A stretch of 64,000 bases of DNA. It comes from Eutreptiella sp. 'Long Island Sound 2002'. Its lineage: Eukaryota > Euglenozoa > Euglenophyceae > Eutreptiales > Eutreptiaceae. The stretch is from positions 122,831,706-122,895,705 of the forward strand of contig OZ038379.1 of NCBI GenBank assembly GCA_964036045.1, written 5' to 3'. The position numbers were made by a program, and so were the translations under genes. This document shows, one piece after another, positions 22,375 through 34,836 of the stretch. Position 1 is the first letter of the stretch. Every line of letters begins with the position of its first letter. Below the pieces are notes generated by a model, which worked only from the letters and a program-made list of their open reading frames with translations, was not told where the DNA came from and searched no databases.

Positions 22375-22911
22375 TTACTCTGTGGCTGCTGGAGGGTGAC
22401 TTGGTGGCCCCATCTCCAGCTGTGGTAGGCGAGGAGGCTGAGGATGGTGTCTTGCTCCGGGTCCTCCACGCTCGCCATCATGTCGGTGCGTGTTCACGTA
22501 CGCCATCATGTCGGTGATGTTGATGCCGTACTCTTCTACCCATTCTTGTGTGGGGCCGCCTGGAGAGGGGGGGGTGGTTGTGTACCCGTGGAGCCCCTGC
22601 TCCGTGACGTTGGGCAGGTCGTGCTCGAGGGACGCCCGGTACTCGGCGGGGCCCTTGCTGGCTTCGTGGTTGGGGTGGTGGCGCAGCGGGGTGCTTGACT
22701 GGTGTGTCCAGGGCACCTGCTCGCGGGGCGGGGGCTGCTGGGGGCCATTTTGTGGGGAGTCGGTGTGGCCGGGGTCCGTGGGATCGCTTGCTGCGGGCTC
22801 CGGTTCTGGCGGGGTTAGGTCCATATGCTGCTCCGCGTCCTCCGTGTTGTGGAGCTCCAGCTCTAGCAGGCTGTGGATGTCCAGGGCCATGGGGTCATCG
22901 TGGGTGTTCAC
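22375..22911 (-). pseudogene. Unrecognised acidic/Pro-rich protein relic, N-terminal part
   Basis: 178 codons starting MNTHDDPMALDIHSLLELEL, with an acidic Leu-rich start, a Pro/Glu-rich middle and a segment EWVEEYGINITDMMAYVNTH. It ends in an in-frame TAA, after which the reading frame continues coding-like into 21,770-22,374. Upstream minus-strand sequence to about 23,220 is Pro/Thr/His-rich and open. It faces the plus-strand relic at 23,230 head to head. Confidence 0.45.
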
Positions 22912-23229
22912 GTGTTGGGGTGCTGCTTCGTGGCTTGGTGGGTGTGCTATGTTGGTGCTCAGGGCATGTGTGGCGGCTGGTGCGGGGTCCTGCGTCGGTG
23001 CTCAGGGAAGCGCACGGTTTGGCGTGGCTGTGTTGTGTGGCTGCTCGCTGGTGGCTGTCCCGGCTGGTGGTGCCGTCCCCGGGCGCGGTTCGGGTTGTGG
23101 TCGGTGGTGGGCGTTGAGGTGGCGTGTGGTGTGTGGGGTTTCCAGGGATGGTGCCGGCGGGGCGGTGATGGGGTGTGGAGCCGGCGTGGTGGTGGGTGCA
23201 CGTGTGCACCTCCTTGCAAGACGGGCTGC

Positions 23230-25603
23230 ACAGGCCCTCCCTCACCAGCCATACCCTGGAGCCGGCCCCCACCAGGCTGAATCCCGCACCAGGGCAGCTC
23301 TCCCCACTGGGGTCTCGGCATACACGCGCAGCCTCCACCGCGGGGCAGCGGAAGCCCTCAAGACCAGGATCTCCAACCACCAAGGCCTCGTACATACCCC
23401 CCACGATAACACCCAAGAGGGCTACACCCTATGGTGGCACCACCCCGCAACAGAAGGGGGCCTACAACCACCAGCAAGCCAACCTAGCATCAGCCGGGAC
23501 CTCACAGCGGTTCCCCACGCCGTCACCGCGATTGCCCAGCAAGTTGGGGCGCCACCTCAATGGGCACAATCGGTCGTCAAGGAAACGGCGGCATGCCACA
23601 ACCAAGTTTTCACACACTTCAGGGGACGCCCCATCCATCCACCCCTACCGGACCTCAACCTCCCTGCCCAGGGTGCGTGGGCCGTCCACATCCTCGTGCC
23701 CCACCACACCTCGCCCAAAACAGGGGACGCGACGGCACGCGTCACCAAACAGCTCCCCAACACCGCGTTTCACTACGACATACCAACGCCAAACGTCATC
23801 GTCACCCACAACATGGGCCACGACCACTACTACCTCCACGCCACGCATGAGCGCTCCCCGATCACCATATACACCTTCACCACCTACCCTGGCCTCCAGC
23901 CACCACGACACCTGCCGCGGCAGGCAGGCAAGCACCCACTACACGTCGCCCCGACCCCAAGCAAAAGGCCCGCACACCACGCGCCCCCTCCCGCCGACAG
24001 CACCGGCCTCGACGCAGCCCGCGGACGGGCCGCGGCACAAGACCAAAAAAATCTACTCCCACGCATTAGCACTGGACCCGGCACCGTCACCGAGGCCACC
24101 CACAAACGCACCTCGAACCTGCTGGCCCGCAAGCTACGTCCCAAGATGGCACAGTAGGACACACTCTGGATATACTATGGCGAAAGCCGCACAGCACGGC
24201 TGGCGGATCTCCGCACCATCATCCCCCGCGACATACAGCGCGCGGTAGGGGTCTTCACCATGTACACGGTACCACACCCAATAACGACCCAGTGCACCCG
24301 CTGCAACCCCCGGTGCGCGCAACCATGCGCGGGCGCCCTGCAGCAGCCCCTGCCCACCCCTACCTACAGGGGGGGCATGTATCTCGGCACTATACCCGGA
24401 GACCCACACTCCTACCTCCTGCCCGCGGCGGACTGCCACCACGCCATACCGCTACACCTTGTCGAACACCCCATCCGACAGACGCCCACCAGATGAGCCG
24501 ATGCATGCCACGCCTGGACCCAAACGCGCCATCGCACTCCTCACCCTAAGAGCGGAAGCCAGCATCCCCCGAGACCTGGAGGGGGGAAACCACCTCATGG
24601 TGGAAGGGCTGACAGAGCACGTCCTGATCGCAGCCCTGTACGCCACGGTGTCCGCCTCCCGCCTCTGGGAGGACTGCCCCTCCCCAACTCTAGCCCAGGC
24701 AGCGCAGGACACCCCCAGCACGGGCCCTACGCCGAGGACATCCACCAAATTCTCAACATGCGAGCACCCCTGAAGACCCACCCCGAGGTCGGCCCCATCC
24801 AGCTCCTCAGCCGGGACGCAATGGACGCCCCCCTGGACACCACGGAAGTCCACATCCTCAAACACCGGGACATCTGGTGGAGAGTGGACTGGGACGACCA
24901 CGGCAAGGTCAGACGGGCAGCAGCCAACGCCCCCGGCGACGAAGTCCCGCCCCCACCCCGAGGAGGAGACCGCTTGCGACTCGCCGCCCGCGTCCCCCAC
25001 ACCCCAGAGGTAGCCTGGGAAGCGCTGCACTACGCCCTCTACTGCGCACAGGGGGCGCCAGGGGGCCCCCTCCCACCAAAACGCACCCCAGCGTGGACAC
25101 GCCACGCCACCCGCTACAAGGCCCACATGCGCCGCCACGGAGCAGGCACCCGGCACCGGCTCCTCACCTGGCCCACGGGCCCGCCCGACGCCCTGCAGGA
25201 GGCCGAGGAGACGCTTGGCATCGTGACCAAGCAAGTGTTCCAGCTGGAGGACGCCGTCCGGAAGTCCAAGCCCGACGTCCCAGCCACCCGTAAACACCCC
25301 GTGTATGCACGGGGCCACGCACCGGTACAACAGCCCCAGGGCGCGCCTTCCCAACGAGTGCGGCCCAATGCCCAGCGCCGCCAACGTGCGAAGAAGCGCA
25401 AGGCCCCAACACAGGCCAAACCCGCATCCAAGCCAAAAGCCAAGCCGAAGAGTTGGACCACAGAGGAAGCCGCCGCCCTGTATCCCGAGTACGCCATAGG
25501 TACCCGGGTGCAGCTGCCCTTCGAGTACGCCACGGCCGCGGGCCCCTCCACGTGGATATGGGCCGCAGGTGAAGTCAAGCACCGGTACCGCGTCACGGTT
25601 TGA
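23230..25603 (+). pseudogene. Unrecognised long protein relic, truncated at the inverted-arm boundary
   Basis: About 790 codons of plus-strand coding-like sequence. The first frame runs to an in-frame TAG at 24,155-24,157 and continues unchanged to 24,496. The reading then shifts to the next frame (24,459 to about 24,715) and back (about 24,720-25,603), so the breaks are one stop and two compensating shifts. Visible parts include SVVKETAACHNQVFTHFRG, a Cys-rich CTRCNPRCAQPCAG near 24,300, IWWRVDWDDHGKVRRA and a Lys-rich linker AQRRQRAKKRKA. The end, GTRVQLPFEY then TWIWAAGEV, has the look of a Tudor/chromo-barrel-like fold (speculative). The final TGA overlaps the start of the left arm, so the true C-terminus may be missing. 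Confidence 0.5.
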
Positions 25604-26455
25604 GGTTTGAGGTTTGATTTTGCGGGTACTAGACGCCTTTTGGCCCCGGGGGGCCACCTGGTCGGTCCAGGTGATATCCTCCCCACCGGGTCCTAGTGGG
25701 GGGCCCTCCAAGACGCACCTCCTGCCTGGTGGCGGAGTCCCCCGGGTTCACAGGGCTCGGAGCCCCGTCCCTCCCCGGCTTCCCCGTTTTGCCACTCCCC
25801 GGTCAGTGCACCAATTCGCAGCCGCGGCTGCGGGCGCTTACCCACTGAGTCGCCCCCCTAATGCGTGGTCGCCCGGGGCGCCGGTGCCGCCGGGCCCGTG
25901 CTACTGGCTTGTTGCCAGTAGGACCCCCTTGGGCTGGCGCGGAGGCTGCCTTGCCTAGGGGTTGGGGCGTGGCGCAGTGCGCCACTACTGCCTTGGCGGG
26001 TGCAGTGCCCTGTCCGTGTGTGCGCGGCGCTCGCGGCCGGTTCGGAGGGCTCGGGCCGGTACCTGGTGTTGTGTCTCTCCCGTTTCCCCCTTCCTGCCCC
26101 GCGTGTCCCGCGCTGCGTGTGGCGGGCCGTCCCGTCCGGGTGTCCCTTACCCTCGCTCGCTGGTACGCCATTCCACGCGGTCTGTGCGTTCCGCGAGCTT
26201 GGTCCGGTTGCCCTTCTGGTAGTCCCGGCGTGCCTTTTGCGTGTGTGTGCGCTCGCGCTCCCGCGGCGTCCGCTCCCCCCCCCCCCTGGGTGGTGTGGCG
26301 TGCGCACCTCGCGCGGTCCCGGCACTGGGCGCTGGTAGGGCCGTTCTACATGGTCCGTGCCCCTCCGCGTGTCCTGCCCCGGTCCCTTGCTCTGTCTGGC
26401 GTGCTCGGGGGGGGGGCGGTCCGGTCCTGGTTCCTCCCTACCTGGCTTGGCCTGC
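25597..26455 (+). repeat. Left inverted arm (unique part)
   Basis: About 860 bp that reappears as its reverse complement at 47,205-48,047. It starts in a 7-bp repeat, TTTGAGG in two to three copies, and passes without a gap into the satellite at about 26,456. Its long open frames on both strands are mirrored in the other arm and have no recognised domain. Confidence 0.9.
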
Positions 26456-29400
26456 ACGCCCCGTAAGGGCTGCGTGCCGCGGGGGTGGTGGGGGGCCGTC
26501 CCCGGGGGGTGTGGCCTGCCACTGTTGTGAGGGGCGTCTGGTGTCAGGCGCTGTCCCTCCCCCGACCGCCCGTCCTCTGGGGCGTGCGGCCGGGGTCCCG
26601 CGACCCGTGTGTCCAGGGTGCGGTCAGTGCGCCCTTGCGGCCCGGCGTTGCTCGCTGTGGGGGTGGCGGAGGGGCGTCCCCGGGGGGGGTGCCTTCCACC
26701 GTTGCGAGGGGCGTCTGAGGTCAGGCGCTCCCCCTCCCCCGACTGCCTGCCCACTGGGCGGGCTGTTGGGGTCTGCCACCCACATGCTGCGGGCGCGGGT
26801 GTGTGGGTGTGGGGGCCCAGCACTGTCCCCTTGGCCTGCATGCCCTGTGGGGGCTGCGTGCCGTGGGGGTGGTGGGGGGCCGTCTTCCGGGGGGCTGGCC
26901 TGCCACCCTTTAGAGGGGCGTCTGGTGTCAGGCGCTGTCCCTCCCCCAGCCGTCCGTCCTCTGGAGCGGGTAGCCGGGGTTCCGCGACCGGTGTGTCCTG
27001 GGTGCGGTTGGTGCGGGCGTGGTGACCCAGCACCAGCCCCACAGCGTGCGCCCTTGCGGGCCGGCGTTGCTCGCCACGGGGGTTGCGGAAGGGTGTTCCC
27101 GGGGGGGTGCCTTCCGCCGTTGTGAGGGGCGTCTGTGGTCAGGCGCTCCCCCTCCCTGAACTGCCCGCCCACTGGGCGGGCTGTTGAGGTCCGCCACCCA
27201 CATGCTGTGGGCGCGGGCGTGTGGGTGTGGGGGCCCAACACTGTCCCCTTGGCCTGCATGCCCTGTGGGGGCTGCGTACCGCGGGCATGGTGGGGGGCCG
27301 TCCCCGGGGGGGATGGCCTGCCACCGTTGTGAGGGGCGTCTGGTGTCAGGCGCTGTCCCTCCCCCGGCCGCCCGTCCTCTGGGGTGGGCAGCCGGGGTTC
27401 CGCGACCCGCGTGTCCCGGGTGCGGTCGCTGCGGGCGTGGGGACCCAGCACCGGCCCCACAGCGTGCGCCCTTGCGGGCCGGCGTTGCTCGCTGTGGGGT
27501 AGGCGGAAGGGCGTCCCTGGGGGGGGGTACCTTCCACCATTGTGAGGGGCGTCTGAGGACAGGCGCTGTCCCTCCCCCGACTGCCCGCTTACTGGGCGGG
27601 CTGTTGGGGTCCGCCAACCACATGCTGTGGGCGCTGATATGTGGGTGTGGGGGCCCAAGACTGTCTCCTTGGCCTAGATGCCATGCGGGGGCTGCATGAC
27701 GCGGGGGTGGTGGGGGACCGTTCCTGGGGGGGGGTGGCCTGCTACCGTTGTGAGGGGCGTCTGGTGTCAGGCGCTGTCCCTCCCCCGGCCGCCCGTCCTC
27801 TGGATCGGGCGGCCAGGGTTCCGCGACCCCTGTGTCCCGGGTGCGGTCGGTGCGGGCGTGGGGACCTGGCACCGGGCCCACAGTGTGCGCCCTTGCGAGC
27901 CGGCGTTGCTCGCTGTGGGGATGGCGGAAGGGCGTCCCCGGGGGGGTTGCCTTCCACCATTGTGACAATCGTCTGGTGTCAGGCGCTGTCCCTCCCCCAG
28001 CCAACCGTCCTCTTGAGCCGGCAGCCAGGGTTCCGCGACCCGTGTGTCCCGGGTGCGGTCATTGCAGGCGTGGGGACCTAGCACCGGCCCCACAGCGTGT
28101 GCCCTTGCGGGCCGGCGTTGCTCGCTGTGGGGGTTGCGGAACGGCGTCACCAGGGGGAATGCCTTCCACCATTGTGAGGGGCGTCTGAGGTCAGGCGCTG
28201 TCCCTCCCCCGACTGCCCGCCCACTGGGCGGGCTTTTGGGGTCCGCCACCCACGTGCTGTGGGCGCGGGTGTGTGGGTGTGGGGGCCCAACACTGTCCCC
28301 TTGGCCGGCATGCGCCCTGGGGGCTGCGTGCCGCGGGGTCGGTGGAGGGCTGTCCCCGGGGGGGCCGGACTGCCACTGTTGTGAGGGGCGTCTGGTGTCA
28401 GGCGCTGTCCCTCCCCCGGCCGACCGTCCTCTGGAGCGGGCACCCAGGGTTCCGCGACCAGCGTGTCCCGGGTGCGGTCGGTGCGGGCGTGGGGACCCAG
28501 CAGCGGCCCCACAATGTGCGCCCTTGTGGGCCGGCGTTGCTCGCTGTGGGGGTGGCGGAAGGGCGTCCCCGGGGGAGGTGCCTTCCACCATTGTGAGGGG
28601 CGTCTGAGGTCAGGCGCTGTCCCTCCCTCGACTGCCCGCCCACTGGGCGGGCTTTTGGGGTCCGCCACCCACGTGCTGTGGGCGCGGGTGTGTGGGTGTG
28701 AGGGCCTAACACTGTCCCCTTGGCCTGCATGCCCTGTGGGGGCTGCGTGCTGTGGGGGTGGTGGGGTGCCGTCTCCGGGGGGGGTGGCCTGCCACCGTTG
28801 CGAGGGGCGTCTGGTGTCAAGCGCTGTCCCTCCCCTGGCCGCCCGTCCTCTGGAGCGGGCGGCCGGGGCTCCGCGACCCGTGTGTCCCGGGTGCGGTCGG
28901 TGCGGGCGTGGGGACCCGGCACCGGGCCCACAGTGTGCGCCCTTGCGAGCCCGCGTTGCTCGCTGTGGGGATGGCGGAAGGGCGTCCCCGGGGGGGTTGC
29001 CTTCCACCATTGTGACAATCGTCTGGTGTCAGGCGCTGTCCCTCCCCCAGCCGACCGTCCTCTGGAGCCGGCAGCCAGGGTTCCGCGACCCGTGTGTCCC
29101 GGGTGCGGTCATTGCAGGCCTGGGGACCTAGCACCGGCCCCACAGCGGGTGCCCTTGCGGGCCGGCGTTGCTCGCTGTGGGGGTTGCGGAAGGGAGTCCC
29201 CAGGGGGGAATGCCTTCCACCATTGTGAGGGGCGTCTGAGGTCAGGCGCTGTCCCTCCCCCGACTGCCCGACCACTGGGCGGGCTGTTGGGGTCCGCCAC
29301 CCACGTGCTGTGGGCGCGGGTGTGTGGGTGTGGGGGCCCAACACTGTCCCCTTTGCTTGCATGCCCTATGGGGGCTGCGTGCCGCGGGGGTGGGGGGGGC

Positions 29401-31796
29401 GGCGTCCCCGGGGGGGGTGGCCTGTCACCGTTGTGAGGGGCGTCTGGTGTCAGGCGCTGTCCCTCCCCCGGCCGCCCGTCCTCTGGAGCGGGCAGCCAGG
29501 GTTCCGCGACCCGTGTGTCCCGGGTGCGGTCGGTGCGGGCGTGAAGACCCAGCAGCGGCCCCACAGCGTGTGCCCTTGCGGGCCGGCGTTGCTCGCTGCG
29601 GGGGTGGCGGAACGGCGTCCCCGGGGGGGGTGCCTTCCACCATTGTGAGGGACATCTGAGGTCAGGCGCTGTCCCTCCCCCGACTGCCGGCCCACTGGGC
29701 GGGCTGTTGGGGTCCGCCACCCACGTGCTGTGGGCGCGGGTGTGTGGGTGTGGGGGCCCAACACTGTCCCCTTGGCCTGCATGCCCTGTGGCAGCTGCGT
29801 GCCGCGGGGGTGGAGGGGGCCGTCCCCCGGAGGGTTGGCCTGCCACCGTTGCGAGGGGCGTCTGGTGTCAGGCGCTGTCCCTCCCCCGGCCGCCCGTCCT
29901 CTGGAGCGGGCAGCCGGGGCTCTGCAACCCGTGTGTCCCGGGTGCGGTCGGTGCGGGCGTGGGGACCCAGCACTGGCCCCACAGCGTGCGCCCTTGCGAG
30001 CCCGCGTTGCTCGCTGTGGGGGTGGCGGAAGGGTGTCCCCGGGGGAGGGTGCCTTCCATCATTGTGAGGGGCGTCTGGTGTCAGGTGCTGTCCCTCCCCC
30101 GACCGCCCGTCCTCTGGAGCGGGCAGCCAGGGTTCCGCGACCCGTGTGTCCCGGGTGCGGTCGGTGCGGGCGTGGGGACCCAGCACCGGCCCCACAGCGT
30201 GCGCCCTTGCGGGCCGGCGTTGCTCGCTGTGGGGGTGGCGGAAGGGCGTCCCCGGGGGGGCTGCCTTCCACCATTGTGAGGGGCGTCTGAGGTCAGGCGC
30301 TGTCCTTCCTCCGACTGCCCGCCCACTGGGCGGGCTGTTGGGGTCCGCCACCCACGTGCTGTGGGCGCGGGTGTGTGGGTGTTGGGGCCCAACACTGTCC
30401 CCTTGGCTTGCATGCCCTGTGGGGGCTGCGTGCCGCGGGGATGGTGGGGGGGGCGTCCCCGGGGGGGGGTGGCCTGCCAAGGTTGTGAGGGGCGTCTGGT
30501 GTCAGGCGCTGTCCCTCCCCCGGCCGCCCGTCCTCTGGAGCGGGCAGCTAGGGTTCCGCGACCCGTGTGTTCCGGGTGCGGTCGGTGCGGGCGTGGGGAG
30601 CCAGCATCGGCCCCACAGCGTGCACCCTCGCGCGCCAGCGTTGCTCGCTGTGGGGGTGGCGGAAGGGCGTCCCCGGGGGGGGTGCCTTCCACCATTGTGG
30701 GGGGCGTCTGGTGTCAGGCGCTGTCCCTCCCCCGACCGCCCGTCCTCTGGAGCGGGCAGCCAGGGTTCCGCGACCCGTGTGTCCCGGGTGCGGTCGGTGC
30801 GGGCGTGGGGACCCAGCACCGGCCCCACAGCGTGCGCCCTTGCGGGCCGGCATTGCTCGCTGTGGGGTAGGCGGAAGGGCGTCCCCGGGCGGGGTGCCTT
30901 CCACCATCGTGAGGGGCGTCTGAGGTCAGGCGCTGTCCTTCCCCCGACTGCCCGCCCACTGGGCGGGCTGTTGGGGTCCGCCACCCACGTGCTGTGGGCG
31001 CGGGTGTGTGGGTGTCGGGGCCCAACACTGTCCCCTTGGCCTGCATTCCCTGTGGGGGCTGCGTGCCGCGGGGATGGTGGGAGGGCCGTCCCCGGGGGGG
31101 GGTGCCTGCCACCGTTGTGAGGGGCGTCTGGTGTCAGGCGCTGTCCCTCTCCCAGCCGCCCCGCCTCTGGGGCGGGCAGCCGAGGTTCTGCGACCCGTGT
31201 GTCCCGGAAGCGGTCGGTGCGGGCGTGGGGACCCAGCACCGGCCCCACAGCGTGCGACCTTGTGGGCCGGCGTTGCTCGCTGTGGGGGTGGCGGAAAGGG
31301 AGTCCCCGGGGGGGGTGCCTTCCACCATTGTGAGGGGCGTCTGAGGTCAGGCGCTGTCCCTCCCCCGACTGCCCGCCCACTGGGCGGGCTTTTGGGGTCC
31401 GCCACCCACGTGCTGTGGGCGCGGGTGTGTGGGTGTGGGGGCCCAACACTGTCCCCTTGGCCGGCATGCGCCCTGGGGGCTGCGTGCCGCGGGGTCGGTG
31501 GAGGGCTGTCCCCGGGGGGGCCGGACTGCCACTGTTGTGAGGGGCGTCTGGTGTCAGGCGCTGTCCCTCCCCCGGCCGCCCGTCCTCTGGAGCGGGCACC
31601 CAGGGTTCCGCGACCCGTGTGTCCCGGGTGCGGTCGGTGCGGGCGTGGGGACCCAGCACCGGCCCCACAGCATGCGCCCTTGCGGGCCGGTGTTGCTCGC
31701 TGTGGGGGTGGCGGAAGGGCGTCCCCGGGGGGGGGTGCCTTCCACCATTGTGAGGGGCGTCTGAGGTCAGGCGCTGTCCCTCCCCCGACTGCCCGC
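26456..31796 (+). repeat. Left satellite array (higher-order, ~210-bp subunits)
   Basis: GC-rich satellite of two related subunits of about 210 bp. Type A carries CCGCCCGTCCTCTGGAGCGGG; type B carries CGCCCACTGGGCGGGCTGTT. Both share the junction TGTGAGGGGCGTCTG and the following GTCAGGCGCTGTCCCTCCCC. Type-B landmarks at 26,751, 27,169, 27,589, 28,221, 28,640, 29,272, 29,692, 30,323, 30,956 and 31,377 are spaced about 420 bp (A-B) or about 632 bp (A-A-B). The array is interrupted by the gypsy element and resumes at 42,059. Open frames across it are repeat artefacts. Confidence 0.93.
31792..31796. repeat. Target-site duplication (left), CCCGC
   Basis: CCCGC immediately before the left LTR, identical to the five bases after the right LTR at 42,059-42,063. 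Together with the flanking satellite it restores a continuous type-B monomer. Confidence 0.85.
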
Positions 31797-32276
31797 TGTA
31801 ACCGCTGCATAGTGGTTGATCTTTCTTGTGATTGCGAAGCCTGCAGCCTTGATGCCCCAGGGGTCGTAACGCCCGACACTGCCCCTGATATCTCCGAACC
31901 CAACTGACCCTCTTCAGACCCATATCCAGCCTCTTGGAGCGACATATGCGAAGCACTTGTAAGTCCTTTGAACTCCATGGTGAGATATGAAGAGTACGAA
32001 AACCCGGTCTACAAAAATGGAGCAGACATAGAATCTCAATGCGCATACATCGCAATTAATGACACATCGTTAAATCATTCGAAATAATTTAAATTAATCC
32101 GATTGGGAAATCACGAAAGACAAATGCGACTCGACGCGCGCTCACAGGCGACATCTTGCGGCGAACGGAAAACATGAAACTGAGCGGAAAATTTACTGCA
32201 CTAATGTACATCTGAGAATCATTGGAATTCTGATCACATCAGTGTATAATTGAGTGCTGTCACTGCTGCCGTTACA
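31797..32276 (-). repeat. 3' LTR of gypsy element
   Basis: 480 bp, starting TGTAACCGCTGC and ending CTGCCGTTACA on the plus strand, with TGTAAC/GTTACA terminal inverted repeats. It matches 41,579-42,058 except about six substitutions and no length change. Confidence 0.95.
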
Positions 32277-32286
32277 CTCCCCCTCT
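32277..32286 (-). other. Polypurine tract
   Basis: AGAGGGGGAG on the minus strand, directly next to the 3' LTR, where plus-strand DNA synthesis is normally primed. Confidence 0.8.
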
Positions 32287-33622
32287 GAAAACATACGCCA
32301 GTATGTCAGGCTGGGTCAAGTGAAGTGAACGAAACGGCGAAAGTGACCAAAAACTGCCTAATCTAAGGCAAAATGTGTGGAATTGAGCTGAATTGAGCAA
32401 AGTTGTGCTGAGATCTGTGCTTCGCGATGGCAATCGACTTGAATGAAACGCATAGATATCTTAGGGCACACAGAAAAAGCTTCGTTCAAGCTCGAAAATT
32501 CGAAAATTGAAAGTACGAGTGAAGAATGTACATGATGATCCATGATCCATGATGCATGATGCAATCAGGATCTGACATCCCACCGCCAGAAAACAGAAAA
32601 CGAGCGTCGCCATGTCGTCGAGCGTCAAAAAAATAGGGTATCCCTTCATGAAGTCCAAGATATGTGAAACTGGCTGGTGTCATTTGCAGTCATGAGACCA
32701 GATGCCAGATTATGGTACAAAATGTGCCTGAATTGAGACCAAATTCAGTGAATCGCGCATGGATTCAGGGTGGCGAAACTCACTGCGAGCCAAAATAGGT
32801 CCAACTCAATGTCGATAGACACTGTGTGTAGTGTTGAACGGAAATCCAGTTCTCATTCATAGCCAATCCAGGTCAAATCCTCATGATGATGATGATCCCC
32901 ATGATGGAAATCCAATCATTGAAAGTAATGATAGCCAAGAAAACCCAGTGGGGTATCCCCACACTGTCAGTATTGTTCCCAGGGCTTCATGTTTAATCCA
33001 GTATGAGCCAGAATGGGTAATTGACTCGTTATAGTCCCAGAATGTATAAGCATCCAATGCTTGGTACTGGGAATTTGCCAAAATTGAGCTGATTCTGAGG
33101 GGGATTCCAACACAATCCACAGATGAACAGCGAGTCGACACAAGTAAGAACACCATCGTCGTCACTTGGTCTATATAAGCCCTTTGACAGTGGTCGTTTG
33201 GAAGAGAAACCAACTGTCTCAATGTAAGAGCTGATGGTAATCACATTCTGAGCAGATCCGTCAAACACATGAAATGGATCAGACTCAGTCATGTGCCAGA
33301 ATCTCTGTAATGAGCACGAACTCGAACGAGTCCTTCCCAAGGCGAGTAGGGGGGTCCAGCCGCCAGCAAAGGGTGATAGTGTCGTCGTAGTTGAGGATAA
33401 TGGTCTTTCGGATCTTCGGATTGGAATCATCTGAGATGAAGCACATGATTCACATGATGACCATGATGGGAATGATGGATGGAATGACCAGGATGACCCC
33501 AGAATGTCCCATCATCTGTTCTTCGAACCACATAGACGATGCGTCAAGACTGTATTGTCCCCATGCCAAGGGTATATGTCGACCGTAAACCTCTTCGAAA
33601 GTTTCGGCGACCCAAATTCTGA
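32287..33622 (-). other. Non-coding 3' region of gypsy element
   Basis: About 1.3 kb between the integrase stop and the polypurine tract. It has only short open frames, some CATGATGATCC-type simple repeats (near 32,530 and 32,885) and no recognised domain. An unusually long 3' untranslated region, or the remains of a further ORF. Confidence 0.5.
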
Positions 33623-34831
33623 TCAGATCTTGTCAGAGATGGATGATGCCACGATTGGAGCTTCTTGTTGTGCTTGTAAGTCTTCCTTGGTGACACAATC
33701 CTTGATCAGCGAGAGCTCTTTGTCAATCTCAGGGTGTTTCTTCAGGAAATTAATGAAAGTACCCGTATACCCATGGATGAAACTTGAAGCTGGCTCCCAT
33801 TTGTCTTCTTCTGGACCGAATCCTTTCCATCTGCACAGAAAGTACCACTTGCCTCGAGCATTCTTCTTGTACTCAAGAATCTTCTCCAACTCGAAACTGC
33901 TTGTGACCATCTTCCTGTCGCTCAGGTACTTCGAAGTCCAGTAGAGAGGCTTGAACCTTCCTTTGGGGCAGGGTACTTCGGCCTTCAAACGATCTCGATG
34001 TACTTCTTGATGCCTGCCTGGCTCAATCTCAATGTTGAATGTAGTCTCACTTAGTTGATTTTTGACTTGGAATGGGCCATCCCATAAAGGTAACAATTTG
34101 TTGTCGTCCTTCAGGGTCTCGTCTGACTTACGAAGCCAAACTTGCTGGCCTTTCTCGAAGGGTTTTCCTTGCGTTCTTGACTTATTTTTGAAATTCAACC
34201 AATCTGCTTGACTTTCCACTTTGGCTTTGATCCACTTGGACTCTAGATCCTTGATCTTCTCAAACCATTGTGATGCGTCGTAGCACTGCCTTGGATGATA
34301 CATCACTGGTCCTGGACCCATCTTCTCACGACCAAAAACCAGCTCATTCGGACTTAATCCAGTGTAATTCTTGGTACGATGGTATCTTCTCAAGACACAG
34401 TAAATTGTCTCCAACCAATTGTAGTCTTTTTCAGTCGCCAGGAATTTTCTCAGAATGGAGATAAGAATCCTTCCAGCGCGTTCAGCAGGGAGAGCTCGAT
34501 GGTCGTAGACTCTGGCACGAAGATGATGAACTCCCAATAGGGCACACATGTTCTCCCACCAAGTGCCAATGAACTCTTTCCCACTGTCCGTCAGAATTTC
34601 ACTGGGCACATCCCAGTTACTCATCCACTGACTTGCAGTCCACTTGGCAGCCATTTCAGAGATGAGATGCTTCGTGTTGCAAGGGAGGACTTGGATGTAG
34701 CCACTGTGGCGGTCTTGAATTAACAAAACCCCATCGATAGGCTTCCTCGTGTAGAGACATTCCTCTTGGATTTGTCCCAACTCGAAGACATCCGCCGTCA
34801 CCTTGTCGAACAACCTCTCAGGAATTGGCAA
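33623..34831 (-). CDS. pol: Integrase with C-terminal chromodomain (pol, 3' part)
   Basis: Open frame of 402 codons. Integrase core: Asp in KVTADVFELG (residue 14), Asp in SEILTDSGKEF (residue 82) and Glu in ALPAERAGR (residue 117), an acidic triad with about 34 residues between the last two. It also has the GPFQV/LSET segment of the C-terminal integrase domain (residues 252-263). Residues 313-366 form a chromodomain, including YFLCRWKGFGPEEDKWEPAS, which in this class of elements reads histone methylation to steer insertion into heterochromatin. That fits the insertion into a satellite seen here. The zinc-binding N-terminus lies upstream: its Cys pair, CKQC, is encoded in this frame near 34,880, while the His part sits in the preceding frame. 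Confidence 0.93.
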   Translation of the reverse strand: MPIPERLFDKVTADVFELGQIQEECLYTRKPIDGVLLIQDRHSGYIQVLPCNTKHLISEMAAKWTASQWMSNWDVPSEILTDSGKEFIGTWWENMCALLGVHHLRARVYDHRALPAERAGRILISILRKFLATEKDYNWLETIYCVLRRYHRTKNYTGLSPNELVFGREKMGPGPVMYHPRQCYDASQWFEKIKDLESKWIKAKVESQADWLNFKNKSRTQGKPFEKGQQVWLRKSDETLKDDNKLLPLWDGPFQVKNQLSETTFNIEIEPGRHQEVHRDRLKAEVPCPKGRFKPLYWTSKYLSDRKMVTSSFELEKILEYKKNARGKWYFLCRWKGFGPEEDKWEPASSFIHGYTGTFINFLKKHPEIDKELSLIKDCVTKEDLQAQQEAPIVASSISDKI

Positions 34832-34836
34832 TCCCT

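Noticed and set aside
26464-31796. Dozens of 60-320-codon ORFs on both strands of the satellite
   Set aside because: They repeat with the satellite period, occur in several frames, and are inverted with the array at 43.7-47.2 kb.
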